Source: Mesonia profundi
GTDB taxonomy: Bacteria; Bacteroidota; Bacteroidia; Flavobacteriales; Flavobacteriaceae
Length of the DNA stretch: 64,000 nucleotides
Assembly: GCF_031085155.1 (NCBI RefSeq)
Contig: NZ_JAVHUL010000001.1
Location: forward strand, 78,642 to 142,641
Reading direction: 5' to 3'
Under the pieces are notes generated by a model. The model did no database searches. It was not told the DNA's origin and saw only the letters and a program-made list of their open reading frames with translations. Made by a program: the position numbers and the translations under genes. Shown one piece after another: positions 55,182-63,033 of this stretch (position 1 is the first letter of the stretch; the number at the start of each line of letters is the position of its first letter).

Positions 55182-55702
55182 TCGTCAATTAAGGTAATAA
55201 GCTCTGCATTTTCAGAAAGGTAATCTAAAATAGCATCTTCATCAATACTTTTCAATTGTTTTTCATCTACGCTAATACTTCCGTTAAGGGGAGTTTCTAT
55301 ATCTCTAAACTCAAAATCAAAAAAGTCTTTTTCTAACTGTTCTTCTAAAGCAATAGGACCTATGTTTTGCTGATTTGTTATCACATCAAATGAAAACTGA
55401 TTCTTCAAAACAAAAAATCCAATAATAAAAATCGCAGCAACCCCTGTAGCTCTTATGATATTCTCTCTGCTGAAAAGTGAAACAACTTTTCCCTTTTTAG
55501 CCTCTTGAGGTAATTTTACTTCAAAGTCTTCAAAATAAGCCTTAGGAACTTTAAATCCAGCTTTTATAGACTGGTTTTCAAAAGCATCTTCCTGCTCATT
55601 CTCTTGCTGCAATAAAGCTTGACTTACCTGAAAATCTTCAAAATAATTTTCTGGTAGTTTAAATCCCGTTTGGGTTTCGAATATGTCTTTCTTATGCTTC
55701 AT
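55178..55702 (-). CDS. Anti-sigma-like membrane protein with a duplicated motif
   Basis: The protein has 174 residues. Two copies of a short motif, GFKLPENYFEDF (about 13-24) and GFKVPKAYFEDF (about 50-61), lie in the cytoplasmic N-terminal half. A membrane helix lies at about 90-107 (TGVAAIFIIGFFVLKNQF). The periplasmic part is short, acidic and ends in the window AILDYLSENAELITLIDE. The position between an ECF sigma gene and a small periplasmic protein suggests that it restrains the sigma factor. It does not match FecR. No conserved domain was recognised, so the role is inferred. Confidence 0.65.
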   Translation of the reverse strand: MKHKKDIFETQTGFKLPENYFEDFQVSQALLQQENEQEDAFENQSIKAGFKVPKAYFEDFEVKLPQEAKKGKVVSLFSRENIIRATGVAAIFIIGFFVLKNQFSFDVITNQQNIGPIALEEQLEKDFFDFEFRDIETPLNGSISVDEKQLKSIDEDAILDYLSENAELITLIDE

Positions 55703-55720
55703 TCTACTCTTTAGACTGCA

Positions 55721-56284
55721 TTAATCCATGAAGGTTTGATTCTTAGCTAGAAAATCTTTTATTTTTTTAACGGCGTGGTGATAATTAGACTTTAAGGCGC
55801 CTTCAGTAACGTCTAAGATTTCAGAAATCTCTTTGTATTTTAGTTCTTGAAAATATTTCATATTAAATACCTGCCGCTGCTTTTCTGGTAGTTGTGCTAC
55901 CGCTTTTTGTAAAGCAAGCTGTATTTTCTCTCCCTCGTAATACACATCACTTTCTAAATTATCTATGAGGTGATCTTGCAGCTCTTGGTTAGAAATCTGT
56001 AGCTTTTTTGCTTTCTTGTTTAAGAAAGTAATGGATTCATTGGTAGCGATACGGTACATCCAACTGTAAAGTTTACTTTCTTCTTTAAAGTTTTTAATGT
56101 ATTTAAAAACCTTGATAAAAGTATCTTGAAGCACATCGTGGGTGTCTTCATGGTTTTTAAGCATATTTCTAATATGCCAATAAAGAGGTTCCTTGTATAA
56201 CTGAACAAGTTCTTGAAAAGCAGCATCGGCATTTTGACCTGACTTGAGCCTTTTTACAATATTTTTCTCCTTATCGGTGAGCAT
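55721..56284 (-). CDS. ECF-subfamily RNA polymerase sigma factor
   Basis: The protein has 187 residues. Region 2 is at about 22-90 (FQELVQLYKEPLYWHIRNM, DVLQDTFIKVFKYI, KLYSWMYRIATNESITFLN) and region 4 at about 125-178 (LPEKQRQVFNMKYFQELKYKEISEILDVTEGALKSNYHHAVKKIK, with core QRQVFNMKYF and YKEISEILDV). It starts 11 bp after the ABC transporter stop and is followed by the anti-sigma-like gene. Genes under its control cannot be identified here. Confidence 0.92.
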   Translation of the reverse strand: MLTDKEKNIVKRLKSGQNADAAFQELVQLYKEPLYWHIRNMLKNHEDTHDVLQDTFIKVFKYIKNFKEESKLYSWMYRIATNESITFLNKKAKKLQISNQELQDHLIDNLESDVYYEGEKIQLALQKAVAQLPEKQRQVFNMKYFQELKYKEISEILDVTEGALKSNYHHAVKKIKDFLAKNQTFMD

Positions 56285-56295
56285 ACACGAATGTC

Positions 56296-58125
56296 TTATT
56301 CTAAAGTTTGCATGTCTACCAAGCCTTTATAAGCTCCGTTAAGCGCTAAGAGTTCTTGATGTTTGCCTTGCTCAACAATTTCTCCTTTGCGCATCACCAC
56401 AATCTGATCTGCATTTTGAATGGTAGAAAGTCTATGTGCAATGACAATAGAAGTTCTGTTCTTCATCATGTTCTCTAAGGCTTTTTGAACCAATTGTTCA
56501 CTTTCGGTATCTAGGGCAGAAGTAGCTTCATCCAAAATCATAATCGGCGGATTCTTAAGTACCGCTCTTGCAATCGATAAACGTTGTTTCTGTCCGCCAC
56601 TAAGTTTGTTTCCACTATCTCCAATGTTAGTGTCTAATCCTTTAGGAAGTTCAGATACAAACTCCCAAGCATTAGCTACTTTAAGCGCTTCTATAATTTC
56701 ATCATCGGTGGCATGATCTTTTCCTAAAGCGATATTGTTTCTTACCGTATCATTAAAGAGAATAGAATCTTGAGTCACCAAACCGGTTAAAGCTCTTAAT
56801 GAGCTTTTAGAAAGATTTTTAATGTTGATGCCGTCCACTTTTATCTCTCCTTCATTCACATCATAAAAACGAGTGACCAAATTGGCGATGGTAGATTTTC
56901 CACTTCCAGACTGACCTACTAAAGCCACGGTTTCTCCCTTTTTTACTTTTAAAGAAAAGTCTTTTAAAACATACTCCTCTTCATATCCAAAAGAAATATG
57001 ATCTATAGAAATCTCCTCTTCAAAGCCTTCTTTAGGGGTAGGGCTAGGATGTTCTTTAACGCTAGTTTCGGTTTCTATAATTTCGTGAATACGCTCTGCA
57101 CTGGCATTTCCTTTCTGAATACTGTACGTGGCTTTAGAAATGGCTTTCGCCGGCGTTAAAATATTGTACGTAAGCACTAAGAAACCAATAAAGGTAGAGG
57201 CGTCCATAGTTTGCTCAATAAGCACCATTTGACCTCCATACCATAAAATAATAGTAATTACTGCAACGCCTAGAAATTCACTCATAGGAGAAGCTAGGTT
57301 TTGACGGTGTAAAAGTGAATTTAGAATACGGTTTAATCTCCCTGTACTCTCTTCAAATTTATCCCTAAATTTTACTTCGGCATTAAAGCCTTTAATAATT
57401 TTTAAGCTAGAAAGCGTCTCTTCTACAATAGAGAGGAAATTCGCATTTTCTTGTTGTGCCAAGTTAGATTTCGCTTTCAGCTTTTTTCCAATGCTAGAAA
57501 TTAGTAGTCCTGCAATAGGAAGAAAAACAAGGACGAAAATCGTTAGCTGCGGACTAATAATCAACATTCCAATAAGCGTAAAAATAATGGTAAGCGGCTC
57601 TTTAATGAACATTTCTAGCATGCTCAAAAACGAAGATTGTATTTCTTGCACATCACTAGTAATTCTAGAAATGGTATCTCCTTTTTTCTTTTCGGAAAAA
57701 AATGCAATCGGAAGCTCGGTAATTTTTTCGTAAATCTTATTTCTAATGTCCCGTAACATCCCATTTCTTAACGAAGCGATAAAGTACATTGCCATATAGT
57801 TGAAGAAATTCTTTAAAAAGAATAAGATAAGTACCAAAATGCAAATGGTGATTAACGCAGAAATAGGGCCGTATTCTTCCACCCGCTGATTCAGGAAAAA
57901 GTTAGCATAATCACTCGCAAAATCTTTAAAGCTACCAAACTCTCCATTCCAATCAGGTTTGATCAATATAGGCTCTTCTTCCTGAAAAAGAACCTGTAGC
58001 ATTGGAATAAAGGCTAAAAAAGAGAGCGTGCTAAAAAGAGCATAAAAGATATTACAAATAATATTCAGGATGGCAAAACGCTTGTAGGGCTTGGCAAACT
58101 GAAGAACTTTTTTAAAATAACTCAT
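56296..58125 (-). CDS. MsbA-like ABC transporter, fused membrane and ATPase domains
   Basis: The protein has 609 residues. Six membrane helices occupy about 15-330, and the ATPase domain covers about 360-609. Walker A is LVGQSGSGKSTIANL near 403, the signature is SGNKLSGGQKQRLSIARA near 508, and Walker B is PIMILDEATSALDTESE near 532, followed by the H-loop IVIAHRLST. It is a half-transporter that should work as a homodimer; lipid A export (MsbA) or lipid-like substrates are possible. It lies in a minus-strand run after the phosphohexomutase. Confidence 0.92.
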   Translation of the reverse strand: MSYFKKVLQFAKPYKRFAILNIICNIFYALFSTLSFLAFIPMLQVLFQEEEPILIKPDWNGEFGSFKDFASDYANFFLNQRVEEYGPISALITICILVLILFFLKNFFNYMAMYFIASLRNGMLRDIRNKIYEKITELPIAFFSEKKKGDTISRITSDVQEIQSSFLSMLEMFIKEPLTIIFTLIGMLIISPQLTIFVLVFLPIAGLLISSIGKKLKAKSNLAQQENANFLSIVEETLSSLKIIKGFNAEVKFRDKFEESTGRLNRILNSLLHRQNLASPMSEFLGVAVITIILWYGGQMVLIEQTMDASTFIGFLVLTYNILTPAKAISKATYSIQKGNASAERIHEIIETETSVKEHPSPTPKEGFEEEISIDHISFGYEEEYVLKDFSLKVKKGETVALVGQSGSGKSTIANLVTRFYDVNEGEIKVDGINIKNLSKSSLRALTGLVTQDSILFNDTVRNNIALGKDHATDDEIIEALKVANAWEFVSELPKGLDTNIGDSGNKLSGGQKQRLSIARAVLKNPPIMILDEATSALDTESEQLVQKALENMMKNRTSIVIAHRLSTIQNADQIVVMRKGEIVEQGKHQELLALNGAYKGLVDMQTLE

Positions 58126-58137
58126 GTATATTTCTAA

Positions 58138-59853
58138 TTAAAAATTGAAATAAGACAATACAGATTCAATTTTATGATCTAATTCTTGCTTTACGGTAGC
58201 GTAGTTTTCGGTTTTATCTAAAGCAGCATTTGTACTTACATAAAACTTTATTTTGGGTTCAGTTCCGCTGGGTCGTGCTGCGATTTGAGTGCCATCTTCT
58301 AAATGATAAATCAAAACGTTAGACTTGGGAATATCCAAGGATGTTTTCTCTCCAGTTTCTATATCAATCACTTCAGAAGCTTGGTAATCCTCTACTTTTT
58401 TTACAGCGATACCTCCAAAATGAGTCGGAGTTTCTTCTCGCAGTTGTTTAAGCATTTCCTGAATCTCTTGCGCCCCTTCAATTCCTTTCTTCACTAAAGA
58501 GACCAATTCCTCTTGGTAAAGGCCGTGTGTTTTATAAAGTTCTAGCAGTTGGTGGTACACCGTGCTATTTTTGTTTTTTGCTTCCGCAGCAATTTCACAA
58601 ATAAGTAGGGTAGAAGTGACTGCATCTTTATCGCGTACAAAGTCGCCTACCATAAAGCCAAAACTCTCTTCTCCGCCACCAATAAACTCTTGCTCAGGGA
58701 AATCTTTTATCATTTTGGCAATCCATTTAAAACCGGTTAATCCCACTTTGCATTCTACGCCGTAATGTGCTGCAAGTTTCTGCATCATAGGGGTAGAAAC
58801 AATGGTAGAGGCAATAAATTCGTCTCCTTTAAAACCTTGGTTTTGCTGGTGTTCTTTTAATAAGAAATCGGTCATTAAGACCATCGCTTGATTACCGTTA
58901 AGGACCATCATTTCTCCTTCTTGATTTCTCACTGCGATCCCCAGTCGATCACCATCGGGATCTGTTCCTATGACGATATCTGCCTGTTCTTTTTCAGCAA
59001 GATCTAAGGCCATTTTTAAGGCTTCAGGTTCTTCTGGATTGGGTGATTTTACCGTCGGGAAATCTCCGTTAGGTTCGGCTTGTTCTTCCACCACTTTTAC
59101 ATGGGTGTATCCCGCTCGTTTTAAAACTTCGGGGATTAAGGTGATCGAAGTTCCATGAAGAGAGGTGAAGACAATTTTTAAAGCTGATTTCGCTTCCGCG
59201 GAAGCGTTAAAGCTACCATTCTTAATCGAGGCAGCGATAAAAGCTTCATCCACTTCTTTGTCTATAAATTGGATGAGTTCCTTTTTAGCCTCAAAGTTGA
59301 TATGTTGGTATTCTAGGTTTTCTATCTCGTTGATAATTTCGGCATCTTCTGGGGGAACCAATTGTCCGCCATCTTTCCAATACACTTTGTAACCGTTGTA
59401 TTCAGGAGGATTGTGACTTGCAGTAAGTACAATTCCGCATTGACAGTTGAGGTGTTTTACCGCAAAAGAAAGCTCTGGCGTAGGCCTAAGATCAGAAAAT
59501 AGGAATACTTCAATGCCGTTCGCCGAAAATACATTGGCCACAATTTGAGCCAATTCTTTGCTGTTGTGTCTACAATCGTAGGCAATAGCGACCTGTAGCT
59601 GCTCGTTGGGAAATTGCTTTTTTAAGTAGCTAGAAATTCCCTGCGTATTTTTTCCTAAGGTATATTTATTGATTCGGTTGGTGCCCACGCCCATAATACC
59701 GCGCATTCCTCCCGTTCCAAAGGCTAAATTTTTATAAAAACTATCTTTAAGTTTTTTCGCATCATTTTCTATAAGATGTTGCGTTTGCTGTCTGGTGTGC
59801 GTATCAAACGTGTCTGATAGCCAATTTTTGGCTTTAGAAAGTATTTCTTTCAT
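58138..59853 (-). CDS. Phosphoglucomutase/phosphomannomutase family protein
   Basis: The protein has 571 residues of the alpha-D-phosphohexomutase superfamily, in the long form found in Bacteroidota. The phosphoserine loop TASHNPPEYNGYKVYW is near 145, the metal loop GTDPDGDRLGIAV near 298, the sugar-binding loop GGEESFGFMVGDFVRDKDAV near 385, and the phosphate-binding loop RPSGTEPKIKFY near 523. It interconverts hexose 1- and 6-phosphates and supplies sugar nucleotides for surface glycans, which fits the neighbouring glycosyltransferase and exporter. A perfect 16-bp palindrome is inside the gene. Confidence 0.93.
   Translation of the reverse strand: MKEILSKAKNWLSDTFDTHTRQQTQHLIENDAKKLKDSFYKNLAFGTGGMRGIMGVGTNRINKYTLGKNTQGISSYLKKQFPNEQLQVAIAYDCRHNSKELAQIVANVFSANGIEVFLFSDLRPTPELSFAVKHLNCQCGIVLTASHNPPEYNGYKVYWKDGGQLVPPEDAEIINEIENLEYQHINFEAKKELIQFIDKEVDEAFIAASIKNGSFNASAEAKSALKIVFTSLHGTSITLIPEVLKRAGYTHVKVVEEQAEPNGDFPTVKSPNPEEPEALKMALDLAEKEQADIVIGTDPDGDRLGIAVRNQEGEMMVLNGNQAMVLMTDFLLKEHQQNQGFKGDEFIASTIVSTPMMQKLAAHYGVECKVGLTGFKWIAKMIKDFPEQEFIGGGEESFGFMVGDFVRDKDAVTSTLLICEIAAEAKNKNSTVYHQLLELYKTHGLYQEELVSLVKKGIEGAQEIQEMLKQLREETPTHFGGIAVKKVEDYQASEVIDIETGEKTSLDIPKSNVLIYHLEDGTQIAARPSGTEPKIKFYVSTNAALDKTENYATVKQELDHKIESVLSYFNF
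59191..59206. repeat. Perfect 16-bp palindrome inside the phosphohexomutase gene
   Basis: CGCTTCCGCGGAAGCG, in frame, encoding part of the stretch NASAEAKS. A one-mismatch copy lies in purL at 47541. Confidence 0.65.
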
Positions 59854-59876
59854 AGATTTTTCCTCGTTATAAAAGG

Positions 59877-59884
59877 CAAAAGTA
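59877..59884 (-). promoter_or_regulatory. Possible phosphohexomutase promoter, TACTTTTG
   Basis: CAAAAGTA on the plus strand, an exact TAnnTTTG on the minus strand, 24 bp upstream of the start. The gene may also be read from the upstream GT2 transcript. Confidence 0.55.
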
Positions 59885-59907
59885 AAGAATATTACTGAAG
59901 CGAAAGC

Positions 59908-60861
59908 TTATTTGAGAACTTTACTGATTTTGTAGCGTTGCGGATTTTTTTGAGTACGTAAAATGAGTTCGCCTAAGAAACCTGCAATAAACAGTAATGT
60001 CCCTAGAATCATCACGGTAAGGGCAATGTAAAACCAAGGGTTTTGCGTTACTAGAATATCTGGAATATGATACCACAGTTTATATAATTTTGTAGCGCCT
60101 ATCCCAATGGCGGTAATAAAACCAATGATGAACATGACCGCTCCCCAAGCGCCAAATAAGTGCATAGGTCTTTTCCCAAATTTAGATAAAAACCAGATGG
60201 AAATGAGGTCTAAAAACCCGTGCGCAAAACGCTCTGCCCCAAATTTGGTAGAACCGTATTTTCTGGCTTGATGTTGCACTACTTTTTCGTCTATTTTCTC
60301 AAAGCCTGCATTTTTCGCTAAAAGCGGAATGTAGCGATGCATTTCTCCATAAACATCAATATTTTTTACCACTACTTGTTGATAGGCTTTTAAGCCGCAA
60401 TTAAAATCGTGAAGTTTTACGCCTGAAACTTTTCTAGCTGCTGCATTGAATAATTTCGACGGAATATTTTTGGTCAAGACGTGATCGTAGCGTTTTTTCT
60501 TCCAGCCCGAGATGATGTCAAAACCTTCTTCTTGGATGAGTTTGTACATTTCTGGAATTTCCTCTGGATTATCTTGAAGATCGGCATCCATAGTGATAAC
60601 CACTTCGCCTTGAGCCATTTCAAACCCGGCATGTAAGGCTTGGGATTTTCCGTAATTTTTTAAAAACTGAATTGCTTTTACATTCGCATCTAGCGCAGTT
60701 ATTTTTTGTATCTCTTGCCAAGAGCCATCGCTACTGCCATCATCAATAAAAATCACCTCATAACTATAAGAATTAGCTTTCATGACAGCAGCAATCCAAC
60801 GATGTAATTCGGGAATTGATTCTTGTTCGTTTAATAAGGGTATCACGATAGAAATTTGCAT
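59908..60861 (-). CDS. GT2 glycosyltransferase with two C-terminal helices (DPM/ArnC-like)
   Basis: The protein has 317 residues. The GT-A domain starts ISIVIPLLNEQESIPELHRW and has FIDDGSSDGSW and ITMDADLQDNPEEIP, the latter with the metal-binding Asp residues. HDFNCGLKAYQ near 150 and HQARKYGSTKFG near 198 are typical of the polyprenyl-phosphate glycosyltransferase subgroup. Two membrane helices lie at about 232-255 and 272-298. By family it should transfer a sugar to a lipid-phosphate carrier. It lies two bases after the DUF4199 gene and 54 bp before the phosphohexomutase gene. Confidence 0.9.
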   Translation of the reverse strand: MQISIVIPLLNEQESIPELHRWIAAVMKANSYSYEVIFIDDGSSDGSWQEIQKITALDANVKAIQFLKNYGKSQALHAGFEMAQGEVVITMDADLQDNPEEIPEMYKLIQEEGFDIISGWKKKRYDHVLTKNIPSKLFNAAARKVSGVKLHDFNCGLKAYQQVVVKNIDVYGEMHRYIPLLAKNAGFEKIDEKVVQHQARKYGSTKFGAERFAHGFLDLISIWFLSKFGKRPMHLFGAWGAVMFIIGFITAIGIGATKLYKLWYHIPDILVTQNPWFYIALTVMILGTLLFIAGFLGELILRTQKNPQRYKISKVLK

Positions 60862-60863
60862 TC

Positions 60864-61400
60864 TTAAGCTGCTTGATTAGATTTTTCTTTAAATATAAGT
60901 GCCACTAACAACCCAATAACCGAATAAAAAACAAGCTTGAAAGCTAGACCAATGGCTTGATTAGCTAATGAAAATTGATTCTCACTTTCCATTTCGGTTA
61001 CCATCAAATTGATTTGCTCTTGGGTACCTCCAAAACTAGCCATGGTTTCTTTCATTTTATCGATAGAAACTTCAACAATATAATTGGCAGCTTCAGGATC
61101 TACAAAATTAAAAAGAATATAATTGACCACCGTATATATAATAGAACCTATTGCGATGCTAATAAAAAAAGCACTAAACGCACTTTTGAAAGTGAATGGT
61201 TCTGTAAAGGTAGCTTTTGCTTTAACACAAGCATAGGCTCCAAGGCTAACAATAATTAAAAACTCAATAATAGAAATATACCATTGGGTTAGAAGTTCTA
61301 AATTAAAAGCATAGATAAGAACGATAAAGAGGCTTAGGGAAATCCCTAAGATAAGACCGATACTACTGGCAATGGATTTCACATTGTTGGTTGATTCCAT
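60864..61400 (-). CDS. DUF4199 membrane protein
   Basis: The protein has 178 residues and four membrane helices: about 11-31, 40-58, 73-97 and 147-168. The pattern of two helices, then FTFKSAFSAFFISIAIGSIIY and a soluble loop with EAANYIVEVSIDKMKETMASFGG, then a final helix matches DUF4199, a family with no known function that is common next to this GT2 gene in related genomes. It heads the minus-strand operon. Confidence 0.85.
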   Translation of the reverse strand: MESTNNVKSIASSIGLILGISLSLFIVLIYAFNLELLTQWYISIIEFLIIVSLGAYACVKAKATFTEPFTFKSAFSAFFISIAIGSIIYTVVNYILFNFVDPEAANYIVEVSIDKMKETMASFGGTQEQINLMVTEMESENQFSLANQAIGLAFKLVFYSVIGLLVALIFKEKSNQAA

Positions 61401-61434
61401 GAGTTGATTTATTGGTTTCTGACAAGTTAGTAGA

Positions 61435-61442
61435 CAAATATA
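61435..61442 (-). promoter_or_regulatory. DUF4199 operon promoter, TATATTTG
   Basis: CAAATATA on the plus strand; exact consensus on the minus strand, 34 bp upstream of the start at 61400. Confidence 0.7.
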
Positions 61443-61504
61443 GAAAAAGGTTACATAGTCTGCATGAAAAGTTTATATTTGTAATAATAATTTTTAGAAA
61501 AAGA

Positions 61505-61534
61505 TTGTTTTATTCTAAGAATTGTTTAAATTTG
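61505..61534 (+). promoter_or_regulatory. rpmE promoter (TTG, 19 bp, TAAATTTG)
   Basis: TTG at 61505-61507 and TAAATTTG at 61527-61534, spaced 19 bp; the most complete promoter in the window. The gene starts 37 bp downstream. Confidence 0.82.
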
Positions 61535-61571
61535 CACCTCGAAAAAATCATAAGATTTAAAGAATAAGAAG

Positions 61572-61823
61572 ATGAAACAAGGAATCCATCCAGAAAATTA
61601 TAGACTTGTAGCTTTTAAAGATATGTCTAACGACGAGATTTTTTTAACAAAGTCTACCGTAAATACAAAAGAAAAAATTGACTACGAAGGAAATGAATAT
61701 CCTTTAGTGAAGTTAGAAATTTCTAGAACTTCTCATCCGTTTTATACTGGTAAGACGAAGTTAATCGATTCAGCTGGTCGTATCGATAAGTTTAAAAACA
61801 AATATGCTAAGTTTAAGAAGTAA
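61572..61823 (+). CDS. rpmE2: Ribosomal protein L31, type B
   Basis: The protein has 83 residues. The start [19 protein letters not shown] and the later [21 protein letters not shown] match L31 type B. The zinc-binding Cys residues of type A are absent, so this is the zinc-independent form. It belongs to the large subunit at the bridge to the 30S subunit. The gene is monocistronic with a strong promoter and terminator. Confidence 0.97.
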   Translation: MKQGIHPENYRLVAFKDMSNDEIFLTKSTVNTKEKIDYEGNEYPLVKLEISRTSHPFYTGKTKLIDSAGRIDKFKNKYAKFKK

Positions 61824-62311
61824 TTCTTAATTCTTGTTATACTATATAAGCCTTCATTTTTGGAGGCTTTTTTTGTTGACGCGTTTTAAAAGTCCAACTT
61901 TCTCGTTGGGCTTTTGTCGTAGATAGATTTTTTGGTCCTAGGAGTAAGCTTGTTGTACGTTTTTCGATACCTATTTTAAGATTATTACGTGAAGCAGTAT
62001 CGAAGTATTTTTTAAAGGGGGAGTCTCATTCAATATTTTTCATTCTGTTGAAGATGACTAGAAAGAAGTACATGAATTGTCGTTGAGAATAGCTTTTCAG
62101 CGAAGCTTTTGAAGTAGAGTCGTAAGAGATTCAAGAGCTTTGGCAAGTCAACTCAAAACTGACATTCAATTTAGACGCCAGTTCAGAAAAAGGTATTCTA
62201 CGCGAACTTCAAGAGTAAGAAGCTGAATGTTTATGCTTCATTTTCTATAGCATTATGAAGACGAGTTTTACTTTTAAGGTTATAGTGTTCTTATTTGATA
62301 AAAAAATATTT
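61824..62311. other. Non-coding region after rpmE with decayed repeats
   Basis: After the rpmE terminator no gene was recognised. A widely spaced inverted pair TTTTCGATAC / GTATCGAA spans about 61960-62002. Other short pieces resemble the dispersed repeat family, but too weakly to annotate singly. Confidence 0.5.
61848..61875 (+). terminator. rpmE terminator
   Basis: Stem AAGCCT / AGGCTT, extended by near-matches, followed by seven T. Confidence 0.8.
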
Positions 62312-62369
62312 TGCATATCCGTTTAGTGTCCACTGTAATCAAATAATAGTGTAAATGTCACGTCGAGCT

Positions 62370-62572
62370 AATAAAGAATCATAATATTTCGTGTGTTCCA
62401 TAAAGATCCAAAAAGAATAGCCTTTTCGCGTATTGATCAGCTTGCAAAACTCTTTGATACCTTCTTTTGTATTATCTGCTTTTCCCCTTAAAACAATTTT
62501 ATTCTCTTGATCAAGGCAGCAGTAATCAAATACATCTTTGGAGACATCAATTCCAATAAATAATTTTTTCAT
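62370..62572 (-). pseudogene. IS110-family transposase, N-terminal fragment
   Basis: The start MKKLFIGIDVSKDVFDYCCL is the DEDD (RuvC-like) N-terminus of IS110-family transposases, followed by KEGIKEFCKLINTRKGYSFWIFMEHTKYY (core FWIFMEHTKYY). About 68 residues belong to the transposase; the frame then enters the MITE-like repeat, adding RRDIYTII before a stop at 62339. Intact family members have well over 300 residues including a C-terminal Tnp_20-type domain with a catalytic Ser, all missing here. It is therefore a non-functional remnant. Confidence 0.85.
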
Positions 62573-62595
62573 AACTTAGTGTTTAACTTGAATAT

Positions 62596-62695
62596 TACTG
62601 AATAAACCAGGTTATGGGCTCGAGCTAACGCTATTAATAAGTCTGTTAACTTGTGAGTCGAAATAGTTCACCTCACCTCCTCTGGTTTTTCAGTA
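62596..62695 (-). ncRNA. Possible bridge-RNA remnant upstream of the IS110 fragment
   Basis: Arms CTGGTTTTTCAGTA (62682-62695) and TACTGAATAAACCAG (62596-62610) can pair over 13-14 bases with one extra base, enclosing about 71 nt. It lies just upstream of the transposase start, where IS110-group elements encode their bridge RNA. No expression evidence and no family match could be made. Confidence 0.35.
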
Positions 62696-62917
62696 TATTT
62701 CAACTGATTATTACCTACAATTTAAACAATTTCAATTATACTACTAATCTAATAGCAGAGTCGAGCCTTTCGTCTTCCCGCCAAAATGAATTCTTTCGGG
62801 CTGGCGCTTAAGACAGGCTGCGTTTGTTTAACCTTTCGACTTCGCACTCCCGAAGCTTGGGGAGTGACAAAAACTAGTTTTAGGAATGAAAGCAGATATA
62901 CAATAAAAAATATGATA

Positions 62918-62962
62918 AAAAGCAATAACGACTTTGATTATAAATCAAAGTCGTTATTTTAT
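62918..62962 (-). terminator. Terminator of the T9SS type A gene
   Basis: Perfect 16-bp stem AATAACGACTTTGATT / AATCAAAGTCGTTATT with a short loop; on the minus strand followed by GCTTTTTATC. Next to the right end of copy C. Confidence 0.85.
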
Positions 62963-63033
62963 TTAATGATATATTTCAATACAAAAGCATATGAATAAAC
63001 AAGGGGTTACTCTACTCAAATTCATTACGTTTT

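Larger units (their letters stand above)
62369..62759 (-). mobile_element. Truncated IS110-family element nested in copy C
   Basis: It is bounded on both sides by the 7-mer GTCGAGC (62362-62368 and 62760-62766). It holds the transposase 5' part and its leader; the rest of the element is missing. Confidence 0.7.
62312..62902 (+). mobile_element. MITE-like dispersed element, copy C, interrupted by an IS110 fragment
   Basis: Left part 62312-62368 and right part from 62760 to 62902 together match copy B. The ends read TGCATATCCGTTT and (right, complemented) TGTATATCTGCTT. Between them lies an IS110-derived piece of about 391 bp. In this copy the central GAATTC-containing core is inverted relative to copies A and B. 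Approximate direct repeats (ATAAAAAATAT type) lie outside the ends. Confidence 0.75.

Noticed and set aside
62786..62998. Plus-strand reading frame of 70 codons near the end of copy C
   Set aside because: It consists of the mobile repeat and the terminator hairpin and has no protein-like features.
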